From assembly GCA_963965975.1 (NCBI GenBank), contig OZ014419.1, positions 6,094,150-6,158,149 of the forward strand: a stretch of 64,000 nt of DNA. Reading direction: 5' to 3'. Origin of the DNA: Xestospongia bergquistia (taxonomy: Eukaryota > Porifera > Demospongiae > Haplosclerida > Petrosiidae). Below the pieces are notes generated by a model. That model was not told the DNA's origin, did no database searches, and was given only the letters and a program-made list of their open reading frames with translations. Position 1 is the stretch's first letter, and every line of letters starts with the position of its first letter. Both the position numbers and the translations under genes were made by a program. This document shows, one piece after another, positions 53,823 through 64,000 of this stretch.

Positions 53823-55730
53823 ATGGACGCACCTTCTTTACTTGGTCTACCTACAGAGATATTGCAACAAATTATTACTGATCCTTGTCTTTCACTTCAA
53901 GATGTGTGTCGTATATCTCTGACTTGTGGACGTTTGCATAGAATAATCAGTAATTCATGGTCTCTGATCGCCAATTCCAGGTACAATTTATTATTAAATG
54001 AAAAAAAAACTTTTTTTCTTACTCCAGATGGAGCTGGTGGGAGGGTTGTACTGAGAATTCTAATGATGAGTGGTACACATTGTGTCGACAAAGATATATG
54101 TGTGAGTCAAAACTTGACAACCTTCTCCAGGTGACCATCAAGAAAGGAGTGAGTAATAGCTCATAGATGAGTAACAGATAAATGCACAAATAAACACTTT
54201 AACGGACACAATGACTAGTACCTAAAGTGATGTTTCACAAGTTCACATATGTATGATATCATTTTGTCTTGTATTCAAAAAATCTGGATACAAAGTGTTT
54301 TATGTTTCCTAATTCACCAAAACTTAGGTCATTATTATATCTATAACTATATGTTTAGTATTGTGGTTGATGGTTTATTAATAATACACATTATCTCATT
54401 AAGAAATAACTATAATTCACTGGCTGACAGTTTATATTAACTGGTATTCTTATTATTAGGTAAGATTGTATCTTATTGATGATGATGACATGGAAGATTA
54501 TGAGAAATTAATTGGAAATGAAGGATGTACATCTAAAGAAGTTATGGATTGTGTCTTGAAAGAAATATTGAATAAACCTATTAAGTAAGTGATTGCATAA
54601 TAGAGTACCATAATTATTCTAATTTAGTGGTAGTTGAGAAATAATTTTTGCATGGCTTTTACTTAAAATTCTAGCTCTCATCTTAACCACACCCACTCTG
54701 TTTGATGAACAAAGCAAGCATTAACAGAATATCACACAAAAATTACAAATGAATAGTCTTTTACTTTCTATTCCAAGGAATGCCAATTTAAGCTATCAAT
54801 ATTATTGTTTGGGTTTATATGAGTACTTACAACGAGAACAACTAAAGGAGAAATGGCGGGCACTCCTTGATCAACCACAATCTGATCAACTATTAATTCA
54901 AGGTAACCTCACTTATTTAACATTGTATACATCTACTAACAAAGATTGTAATATAATTGATTAGATTATGTACACATTAGACAATGTATATTTATAATTA
55001 GTCTCTCATTGTTCTTTTATTAGCTGCTATTTTGATAGCTCAATGGATTGATCCTGTTAGTAATATCTCTGAAGAAAGTATTAATAATGAATTAGATGAT
55101 ATAGCTAGTGAAGTAAGATATATCTCATAATAAATATCATCATGTGTTTAATAAGTACAATATATTTAAGTGATGCAATTTGCATACAATAGAATATTGG
55201 TCTCGCATTACCTTATATTCACAGGTTGCTAAAATCATTCTTAAACAAGATACCTGTGAAACTAAATGTCCCAAATATGACAAAAAAACAACTATTGCTG
55301 CTGTTCGTAGTTTATCAATATCTCGACAAGCCATTCTAGAAGTCAGTCCCTGTTATATTAGATTTAATATGGGTTTATTAAGTAATGGATGACATATCAA
55401 TTGTAATCTTTAGAGTATTAATAAAGTTATATTCACACAACTTGGTTTTAAGGGTTCTACCGATGACTATTACAAAGTAGATAACTCACTTATCAATCAT
55501 GTTAGTGGATTGTATTTGTTTTCTCTTTTAATGCTATTTTTTGTGGTAGGTTTTACAACGGAAAAAAGGCATTCCAATCACTTTGAGTGCTATTTATCAA
55601 GCAGTAGCTAGTAGATTAGGAGTGACACTATTCCCTGTTAATTTTCCTGGACATTTTCTGTTGAAAGCTCCACAAGATTTACAAAGGTAAGATAATGTAA
55701 ATGTAAGTGTTATCTGTTGTCTTTCCCTCC

Positions 55731-55785
<55 letters not shown>

Positions 55786-57015
55786 GGGAGAGTGAAGTAT
55801 TTGTAGATGCTTATAATAAAGGAGAATTACTCAATCAACAACAATGTTTAAATCTAGTTCCCTTCCAAATAACACCACAACCTGACATGTTTAATGCTGT
55901 TGAGCCACATAAGGTGCCCCTTACTATTATTTGCTAATTAATAGTTATAATTATTATAACAGGCTATGATTAGAATGGTAGCTAACATCTATTCACGTGG
56001 ACAAGTGTTTGGAATTAGTTTTGATGTAGCACGACAATGGAAAGAAGACAAACAATGCTGGTCAGACATGTACAATATATACAATAATAATGTTATGATA
56101 TATATGATTGTATTAATAATTAATTGTTGTTGCTCTTCTAAAGGGGGCCATTGGTGCTACCAGCAGCTCTAGCTCTACAACTTACACTGTGTTGGCTCTC
56201 ACCAACTAGTGACTTTACAAGACAAGTGGCTTCTGATGCAGCAAATATTGCATTAGATCTACGATTTAACACTAAACAGGTATAGTTACGTCATTGCTAT
56301 TCATTTTGTTCCTTTTCTCCCTGACCTCTTTGCTCTCTCTCTCTCTCTCTCTCTCCCTCTCAGGTTATATGGGTAATGTCAGACATGTTAGTACAAGGTA
56401 GTTCTCTTCATGTTCTAACAAATCTACAAAGAGCACAGACTATGGCAGAAAGAAAGAAAAGAGCTCTTGGAGAACCCACAAGAGTAAATAATGTCTATTG
56501 TATAAATAATTTATAGATAATTAAAATGTAAAATAAACAAATTTATAATATATACAGGTCAAGGAGCGTGATCCTCAGAAGGTGTGGTTTGCAATAGGAA
56601 TGATAATGAAGCATAGAAGGTCAGATATTGAATTCTTCATATTATTATTGGACTATTATAGATACAATTATCATTGTGTTATATATGGATGGGATACACA
56701 ATGTGAGATGAGTGAGTCATGGATTGAACAAATGGGAGTTCGGCACTTACCACTGGGTCCTGATCAACCCTTCTATAATGTGTTAGTAGAAGATGGTACA
56801 AACAGATATGCTGCTCAAGGTATATATATTAACAGTTATAAACATTATGTCCCTGCCTTTCTCTCCTGCCCTCTTCAGAAAATTTATTTCATTGTCCAGC
56901 AGAAGAATTAAATCCAATAAGACACTGGGAAGTTGGGAAATATTTCCAAGCATACACAGGATCACGTTATGTCCCAAACCATGCTCTCTTAGAAAAATAT
57001 CCACAAATAGAATAG
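53823..57015 (+). CDS. FBXO21: F-box only protein 21
   Basis: Fifteen exons from 53823-53980 to 56879-57015 join in phase to about 602 residues. An N-terminal F-box (LLGLPTEILQQIITDPCLSL) binds Skp1. The middle is a SirB1/transglutaminase-like domain with RKKGIPITLSAIYQAVASRL and FPVNFPGHFLLKA. The C-terminal ~110 residues are a YccV/HspQ-like domain (AIGMIMKHRRYNYHCVIYGWD, YNVLVEDGTNRYAAQENL). This combination is specific to FBXO21, the substrate receptor of an SCF ubiquitin ligase. Two introns use CT-rich microsatellites as pyrimidine tracts (55722-55783 and 56333-56363). The chosen ATG lies inside the first F-box exon; the exon 3 start (about 54460) is uncertain by one base. Confidence 0.95.
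55720..55783 (+). repeat. (CT)n(CA)n microsatellite ending in a splice acceptor
   Basis: A compound CT then CA repeat ends in the CAG acceptor of FBXO21 exon 55784-55913. Length variation here would directly change the polypyrimidine tract and AG distance. Confidence 0.9.
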
Positions 57016-57122
57016 TCTTAATTGTCCTTAGCAATCTGTCCCAAACACAATTATATTTCATTTCTTATTTATTTGTAGCTATATTATGATATTACTTTCA
57101 CACAAATATAAAATTATGCCAA

Positions 57123-58277
57123 TCATTTTAAAGTGTTTGCATATTTTTCACGAAGAGCAACCAGTTTTTGAACCCACTTCAAAGATCTGTCTTCTGATTG
57201 ATTAATGGGTGTGGTTAAATCAATAACCTATGTGAAAAATATTCTTGTTACTAACAAATAATGAGACAACAAAAACTATTGCTTCAAAAATAATGTCAGT
57301 GGGTTAAAAATTGTTGATTTATGTGACGTTTCCAAAAAAATGCATTAATTGTGGGTGTGCCATGATCTTTGATTGCATAGTACATATTTAAGAGTATAGC
57401 TATGAGCATTATACAATATAAACTGCACACAAGTGACAAATTTAAAGTTACCTCTTCACTAAATTTAGGTGTGTGGTGTATCTCTTGAGGAAAAGTAATA
57501 GAAGTTGAAGAATTTTTACCAAATATGGCATCATCATGGGTTGTAGGAGCGGGTACAGCTGTATCAGTATCACCCTATAATATATAATTGAAATTAACTG
57601 CAGTTTTTGCTTTATTATTTAAAAGCTAGAATGACTAAGATTTAAGTTAAAATAAATAATATAGTATATACTGTACATTGATGTCTCATTGAAATATTAT
57701 GCCTATAAATGGACATAAGAAATTTACCTTTGTAAGTTTGTCTGTTCGTTTTGAGACAAATGATTGTGGTATAAATTCATCATTTTCCAATTCCAACACC
57801 TCAACTGGATCAGGTCTGATGACATCATCAGTGGGTGTGGCTTCAGAAGCTACTGTCTTTTCAAGCATCAGTTTCATTTTTGCTCTAAGTCGTTCGGCAG
57901 GTGACTACTGAGAAATTAAGAGTGGGTGGATGTATATTAAATAGCTAACCATGTTTTCATAACCTGATATTTGTTGATTCATTGAGCTGTAAAGATAATT
58001 ATATCAATAATGTTAATTGATATTAACCACACCTCTTATCAGCAGAATGTGATGATTTGGACTTTGTCTCTTTGCGGTCCCTTCTCCTTTCAGGTGATAC
58101 AGAACGTGATCTAGAACGACCATCTAGTACAACATGTCATTCATTAAAATATGATCACTTATATCTCACCTGATCTAGTAATAAAAATTGATTGACAAGT
58201 AAAAAAATATACAATAATTTTGTTTTATTACCTTTGTTCTCTTCGTTTTCTTCTTCTATGTCTAGTCTTTTCGTCAT
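57123..58277 (-). CDS. Small Arg/Ser-rich (SR-related) protein, family not named
   Basis: About six exons: 58232-58277, ~58030-58125, a short one near 57940-57990, ~57726-57910, ~57450-57575 and 57123-57235. They join to roughly 190 residues starting MTKRLDIEEENEENK. Then come an RS stretch (GRSRSRSVSPERRRDRKETK), a conserved-looking SPAERLRAKMKLMLEKT helix, an acidic LELENDEFIPQSF segment, and a C-terminal helix SLKWVQKLVALREKYANTLK. The RS/SP-rich N-terminus and basic helix fit a nuclear splicing-related protein; I do not recognise the exact family. Convergent with FBXO21 (107 bp) and divergent from the gene at 58429 (151 bp between ATGs). Confidence 0.65.
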
Positions 58278-58428
58278 CACTACCACCTCTTCTTTCCATC
58301 ATTAATTTTTTATAATAATAAAGTAGAATTATTCATCGATACTTTTATCGTTAACGCCCCTCGTTAATAATTGGGTGGAGCTCAATTGCTAGTGGCTAGG
58401 TGAGACAACAATCTTGTTCACTTTCAAG

Positions 58429-60060
58429 ATGGGATCAAGTCGAGAGAAAAGAATAAGAACTCATTCAGCTGGAGCAAGGATTAGCTTAGATCGTGCTCCA
58501 ATATCTCTTTTCTCTCGTCCTGCTGCACGTAGTGCAATAATGCACCAGATGATAACCAGTATGAGAGATCAAGGTGTTATCATTAGTGAAGCAGAAATGA
58601 GGTGAGAAAGACTATAAGAAGACTCAAACTATTTCTTTCATTTGCTTTCTTTCCAGATATCGTCGTTGGCTAACGTTATCAGAAGCAGATCGTCCTCTTT
58701 CACCTGTGCCTCAGGTGAAATTGGTTGCTCCATCAAGAAGACCACAAACAGCAACAGCATCACACACAGTTAATGATGGCCACATGCACGTACGACATAA
58801 TAAAACCAGGTATAAGACTGCACATTTTTACCATGGATTACTATAAAGTCTATTCTTTTCTTAGTTTATTACGTAATGAGATAATACCAGAACGAAAAGC
58901 TGAAACAGATTATGTTTTGCTTGCAAGACAAAAGAAGAACTTTGGTACAATAAATCTATTCCTCATTAATCATATTAATGCCTATCTTTAGATCGTCATT
59001 GCAGGAGTCATTCAGCTACTCCTATAATGTAAGCAAAATCTCCTATTGCTATTTGTATATTTATTTCTGTAGGACTGAAAGTTTACCACAAGATCAAACT
59101 GTACATGAGTTTCTTACTGGTTCTCGTTATAATTGGTAATGGTGCCTAAATAACAATATTGATTTCTTTTTTATTCTAGTGCCCGCCATATTGATTCTCA
59201 ATCTCTACATCGTCTGGGTGTATATGTCCCACGACATAATTTAGGCAAGTCATTCATTAATCCTGCAGGTATATTACCATCTAGTCACATAAAACGAGGT
59301 CAGTTAATAATTTCACTATCTTATACGAGATACCTTCATTTCCATAGGACGCATGCATAGAGGAAGTGTAGTTACACCCACTATAACTTCCCTTACTAGT
59401 GTGCCATTAACCTTCTTGTTGGAACAGAAAGATGACCAAATTTCCTTTAGTAACACAAGCTTAGAAAATGTAATAGACAATGATGAACCAAGAGACATTA
59501 TTCCACCTTATAGAAAGGTGGGTGTGTTTGTCCCTCCAAATATTTCAGAATGGAATGATAGTACCAACAAAACAAGAAGAATAGGTGTTGTAGTTCCTCC
59601 ACCTATTGCTTCTTGGAATGATGTTGGGCCTGGGAACCTGGATCATGTCCCTACTAACACACCTGTCCATTTGGCAGCCATTAAGTTAGATGATCAGAAG
59701 GAACCTGAGCTTGAACTTGGGCCACTAACCATAGCTGAAGAGGAAGACGGAGAAGAGGAAAAGCTATGCGATGAACAGCTACATGTATCAGTAGAGGCTC
59801 AAGAATTAGCCAGAGATATTGTTAAGAAATCCTTAACTTCACTGTCAGAGACAAGTCAAGAAAATGAGGAAATTATAGAGAGGGAGGCTAGTGCAATTAA
59901 TGTTCATGAAAAAGAGACTCAAAATGAAATTCCTTTGGAGATAAAAAGTGATGGCAGTACAATAGATATTGAGACAACAAAAAGTGATGTAAATGTCACC
60001 AAAACAAGCAGTACATTGTTTGTAGATATGTCAAAATTGGAAAATAACATGGTACAATAA
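58429..60060 (+). CDS. Unrecognised acidic protein with VPP..I..WND repeats
   Basis: About seven exons join in phase: 58429-~58600, a second ending ~58809, ~58865-58943, a short one near 58992-59027, ~59074-59140, ~59181-59298, and 59347-60060. They give roughly 445 residues. The N-terminus is basic and Ser-rich (SSREKRIRTHSAGARISLDR). A middle part has HEFLTGSRYN and LGVYVPRHN. The last exon has two copies of a motif R-(K/R)-(V/I)-G-V-x-VPP-x-I-x-x-WND about 25 residues apart, then an acidic tail. A helix around QELARDIVKKSL resembles the amphipathic helices by which A-kinase anchoring proteins bind PKA regulatory subunits; this is only a pattern. No domain is recognised. The stop is only 86 bp before the next ATG on the same strand. 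Confidence 0.7.
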
Positions 60061-60146
60061 TTTTATTTAATAATAATTTTGCTTGCGTGGGCGGCTGGGG
60101 GCGGCAAATCTGCCGGGTGCATTAATTAGAGGAATTCTTAATCAAG
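60061..60146 (+). promoter_or_regulatory. 86-bp spacer with GC boxes before GT92 gene
   Basis: In otherwise AT-rich DNA the stretch GGGCGGCTGGGGGCGGC (about 60089-60105) contains two GC-box (Sp/KLF-type) words. It is followed by CGGCAAATCTGCCG, a short hairpin. It lies between two head-to-tail genes and is the likely promoter of the second GT92 gene. Confidence 0.5.
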
Positions 60147-62229
60147 ATGATTCCTCGCAGGAGAGCTTGTGTTTATTTACTATTGAGTTTATCTCTCTCC
60201 ATATTGGTGATTGTCGTAATAGATAAGGAATATATGAATACGATACGGACTATTGTTTCACAACGTGGCATCTCTAGAGGTGAGTAGTAGGTGTGAACAA
60301 AGATATTAGAACACTTATAGTGGTGTGAATATTTTTGGATGATATTGTATATAATCATTGATAAATAAAGTGTCCCTTTTTATCTAGGATATAATGTCTA
60401 TGATACCATAATTATTATGTCATAGATAAATAATGCTTAGCAATGGTAGCCTAATTACAATAAATTACCAGGAATGGTCAATAAATCTTTTCATTTTCAA
60501 GTCATGTACTTGTATATGGGACTGAAATTGATGCCTAGACCTTTGTATATATTACTTTATGATAGTGTCTATGTAGAGAGTGCTGGTGAGTAATGAAAAG
60601 CCATATTTTATGTAAAATTAATACACAATTTTAAGATTAGGGTCAAGGGTACATTGTTAATTTTGCTTATATATACTGATTTGTTGCTGGAACTCTAGAC
60701 ATTGGCTTGTTCTATTGTACTGGCTTGATATTCACTTCTTTGGTACAATCAATAATACCATTAATTACAAGGAGAGAATTTTCATTAAAATCCATTCATA
60801 TTTTATATTGACTATAGTAGTTTGTTTGTGAACAAATAAAAAAATTTCCTATACAAGTCAACCTTACATGATACACAAAGTTCTCATAACTTTTGTTTCC
60901 TTAGAAATACTCACGACTCCAGTAGTTTCATATAACAGTAACTCTATGATTACATCCGTATTAAAAAACCCTGATCGTACCATCATAAACTACTTCATAA
61001 GACCATCCTACACAAAACCTTCTCCTGATTCAGTTGAAGTCAACCTACAAAAGGCAGACAACACAGACAATTACAAGATACCAAAGTATACAACTAAATT
61101 TGTCAAAGTACCTTCCACAAAATCATTTTTATTTTCAGCTTATTTAGATGACAGACCTTATTTTCATGGACCTGCAATTTATGTATTAGGGTATCAACCT
61201 AAAGAAAACTGGAACAATGCACTCTATGGCCGCATCACTTTTATTGATGGTGCCAAAATATGCTTAGGACTATCAGAGGTTGAGATGCCTTGTAGCTATC
61301 ATTGTAATCGATATGTCCACTATTCAAAGTTTGAAACAGTCAATCACATATTTAAACTACCACATTTTGATAGCAACAATCTGCCAACTGCTATAGCACT
61401 GAGTAGTCAAAGATCATGCTCACAATTGTCTCCTAAAATTCAAATTTATGTCTTCAAGGCAAAAAAGAAAAGAAAATTTGGTATATGCATACAGACACCT
61501 CTATATGGAAAAAATGTGGCTAAAGTGACCAGATCTTTGATTGAATTTATTGAATTACATCGTATTTTTGGAGTAGAACTATTTACTGTTTATGATATGA
61601 TAAAAAGTTCTTATTTACAGACTGTTTTCCGAGAATATCAGGCTGACAATCTCCTAGAAGTTGTGCCTTGGAATGAGAAATTTCGAGCAACCTATCCATT
61701 ACATTACTATGGAGAAATACTAAGTATTCACGACTGTCTTTATCGTAATATGCATCGTGTGGACTATTTAGCGTTTTTTGATTTAGATGAGGCAATCATT
61801 CCTCAAGCTAACTCCTCCTGGAATGACATGATGCTGTCAATAAAACGTCCTGGTGTACATGCATACGTTTTTAGTAACAAATTTTATATTGGCTTAAACA
61901 AACAACAACAATGCAATAATGGTATATACAGGCCAATCCACCTTTCCAGGTTGTATCGTGCAGAATGTTCTTTTACCACAAGGCGGGCCAAAGTTATTGT
62001 AGAACCAACACGAGTGAATAACTTGGATATCCATGCTGTGCCAAGTTTTGTTAACAATGGTCCAAGTATTGTTGTGTCTTCTTCTACAGGATTACTATAT
62101 CATTACAGGAAAAAACTTACTACTGATTGTAAGAACCGCACACTAACATATGACCCTTATATGTTAAAATATGAAACAGTTTTACTGGAACGTTTGAATA
62201 AGAGAAAGAAATTTCTGGAAAACTGTTGA
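60147..62229 (+). CDS. Glycosyltransferase family 92 (DUF23) protein, two exons
   Basis: Exon 1 (60147-60279) encodes a short basic N-terminus and a hydrophobic anchor (VYLLLSLSLSILVIVVI), giving a type II Golgi-type membrane protein. Exon 2 (60905-62229) joins in phase; total 485 residues. The catalytic part matches the gene at 34713-36254 motif by motif: FSAYLDDRP.FHGPAIYVLG, GICIQTPLYGKN, IEFIELHRIFGVELF, HYYGEILSIHDCLYRN, FFDLDEAIIP (DxD), and a late HYRKK motif. Acceptor and donor sugars are unknown. The intron between anchor and catalytic exon (625 bp) is long for this window. Reading exon 2 alone from its internal Met would lose the anchor. Confidence 0.88.
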
Positions 62230-62767
62230 TACACCGACTTCTTTGTTAGCTATATTATATTTATTGATGAACAATGTGTACATCAAACTTCCAATTAAAT
62301 TTTCCATATATGATATACAATTATTGTATGACAATAATTATATATTTTCAATTTATGATACATATATGCTCCTATAAAATTATATATATATATATATATG
62401 TCATAATTTAATGACATGCAAATTGTATTTTGTTTAATACTTTTTTTAATTTTTAAAGATGCAATAGTAAAAATTGAAATGAAATATTTGTAATTTCTGA
62501 TGATTTATTAAAAGTAAACGGGGACTGACTGATGAATTGTTATGACATTCTACATTTAAAATTAATATCAGTGAACCTAACAGTTATAATTTGACTTGTT
62601 TATAACTAGTTAATAGATAGAATTCATTGTAATAGGAGAATCTGCAGTAAAAAAAGAAAAAAAACATGAAAGATTGTAATTATTAAATAGATATTTGACT
62701 TCACTATATTTTACACACTCTACTTATTGACAGTGACTACGTTCAACAATAGATTGGCTTACTTGAT
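62230..62767. other. Convergent intergenic; 3' UTRs
   Basis: AT-rich, with a TA run near 62384-62398 and no coding signal. It holds the 3' ends of the GT92 gene (plus) and the filamin-like gene (minus). Confidence 0.6.
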
Positions 62768-64000
62768 TTAGGAAATCAATATCTCAGAACTTGATTCACC
62801 CTCAGGTTTTTCTTTGTCATGAATACCATTAGTCAAATCTGCTGCTTCTTTTTCACCTTGCTCTTTCTCCTCTATATCATCTGTTTGCTTATGGATCTCA
62901 ACTTTGAAAGGACTACCTGGAATATGTTCTTCTGACCATGTTATATCAATGGAGTATTTTCCTGCATATTTAGGATCATAACGAACCAGAATGATACGGT
63001 CATCATCAGGATGACGTCTCATGTTGATCCTAAATGCTCCCTTTGGTCCATGAACTCGTACTGACAGAGTACCAGTACCAGCATTGGCAGTTTCCACTGT
63101 AAAGTTACCTTCCTGTCCAATGTAACCATCTTCAAGACCAGGTCCGTATGCCTTCACATTGTAGGGTTTGGGCGGTTCTGATACTTTGATTTTGAATGGG
63201 GACTCATTGATGTTATCTCCATTGAGAGTTACCTTGACAAGATACTTGCCTGCAGTGGTAGGTTCTAGAGTACATGTATAAGATCCATCGTATTCTTTCT
63301 CCACCATACCGGTAATACTGGATTGACGAGATTTAGCCGATACTGCTATATCACCTTCCTCGTTCATATCTTCAATTGCTATAACCTTAAATGTAATTGG
63401 TGTTTCAAGGTAGGCCTCAGTGGGTGGGTCGACTACTTTCAAATTGGTAGCATGAAGAGGCACGTAACATTTCATATTAAAGGGACTCTCTGGGATCTCT
63501 TCATTACTCCACTTAATTGAAATCTTGTAGTTGCCAGATCTTGTGGGTATGTAGGTGACTTCGTGTTCTCCATGACCAAGATCTGAGGTGTGGGCTACAA
63601 TTTCTGTTCCATCATCAGAGGCAATTTTAACCATCAGTTCTCCATCACCAGCTCCTTCAGTGAAAACAGAGAATTTTCCTTCTTTGTCAACTTGTGAGAG
63701 TGTTAATCCTTCTCCTTCAGCTCGACAGACTGCAGCATCTGTTTGATCAGCAAAGAGGAGTTTAAATGGAGAACCATCAATGTGGTTGCCATCATATTTG
63801 ATAACCAACTGGTATTCAGAACCCTCTCCAAGATCAAAATGAACTTTGAACTTGTGCTCTTCTAGTTCATCAATAACAACAGATTGACGCTCATCTGAAT
63901 TTGGATTATCAACATGAGCTGTGAGCTTTCCCTTGCCAGCATTTTCTGTGGATATCAAAAACACAACGTGATCTTCACCTTCATCAGTCTGCTCAACATC
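62768..64000 (-). CDS. Filamin-type protein, C-terminal Ig repeats, 5'-incomplete
   Basis: An open frame of 411 codons runs off the right edge of the window without a break; the first residues in view are DVEQTDEGED. It holds one partial and three complete filamin-type Ig repeats, each ending in the family signature: GSPFKLLF, ESPFNMKCY, ESPFKIKV and GSPFKVEI, with AGKY(S/L) before it. A charged tail of about 40 residues follows the last repeat (IEEKEQGEKEAADL and onward). Filamins crosslink actin and bind membrane receptors. No actin-binding domain is visible because it would lie upstream. The usual C-terminal dimerisation repeat may be the last one, but the extra acidic tail is not typical of vertebrate filamins. 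Single long exon throughout. Confidence 0.88.
   Translation of the reverse strand, partial: DVEQTDEGEDHVVFLISTENAGKGKLTAHVDNPNSDERQSVVIDELEEHKFKVHFDLGEGSEYQLVIKYDGNHIDGSPFKLLFADQTDAAVCRAEGEGLTLSQVDKEGKFSVFTEGAGDGELMVKIASDDGTEIVAHTSDLGHGEHEVTYIPTRSGNYKISIKWSNEEIPESPFNMKCYVPLHATNLKVVDPPTEAYLETPITFKVIAIEDMNEEGDIAVSAKSRQSSITGMVEKEYDGSYTCTLEPTTAGKYLVKVTLNGDNINESPFKIKVSEPPKPYNVKAYGPGLEDGYIGQEGNFTVETANAGTGTLSVRVHGPKGAFRINMRRHPDDDRIILVRYDPKYAGKYSIDITWSEEHIPGSPFKVEIHKQTDDIEEKEQGEKEAADLTNGIHDKEKPEGESSSEILIS

Overview
The window reads as nuclear DNA of an animal with a compact, AT-rich, intron-dense genome. Genes carry many introns, mostly 40-500 bp, with GT..AG borders, and neighbouring genes often start or end within 70-300 bp of each other. 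Animal families are present (glypican, Myc, filamin, TM9SF3, FBXO21, GT92). A demosponge such as Amphimedon is my best guess. That is inference from style and gene content, not from a search.

Layout. 1-13,000 is a repeat-rich accessory region. On the minus strand it holds an array of intronless genes of one family (three intact, two broken, one fragment). Each is built as long helix, Gly/Ala-rich hydrophobic hairpin, helix. The array is embedded in duplicated non-coding DNA and most members share an upstream promoter-like box. 13,527-16,675 (+) is the C-terminal two thirds of TM9SF3; its 5' exons are not in the window. 17,866-23,565 (-) is a complete five-exon glypican. It is divergent from MRG15/MORF4L1 at 23,859-27,555 (+). 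Mannose-6-phosphate isomerase (27,734-31,551, -) shares a 66-bp intergenic promoter with PAAF1 (31,618-34,576, +). A GT92-family glycosyltransferase (34,713-36,254, -) is divergent from DCUN1D (36,405-38,572, +).

39,451-46,074 (-) holds two tandem paralogues with an unusual order: kelch propeller, coiled coil, degenerate kinase domain. 48,169-49,901 (-) is a Myc-like bHLH gene whose leucine zipper lies one frame off from the bHLH. 51,400-52,060 (-) is a decayed coiled-coil gene with an internal 121-bp duplication. 53,823-57,015 (+) is FBXO21, convergent with a small Arg/Ser-rich gene (57,123-58,277, -). That gene is divergent from an unrecognised gene (58,429-60,060, +). A second, two-exon GT92 gene follows after only 86 bp (60,147-62,229, +). 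The right edge (62,768-64,000, -) is the C-terminal end of a filamin-type Ig-repeat protein that continues out of the window.

Most named genes are unrelated housekeeping loci: ER/Golgi membrane trafficking, glycan metabolism, proteasome and cullin regulation, chromatin. The least explained parts are the hairpin-gene array, the kelch-pseudokinase pair, the frame-broken Myc and several exon-derived or foldback repeats inside introns. Exon borders were set by hand from splice consensus and reading phase, and almost all genes close in phase from start to stop.
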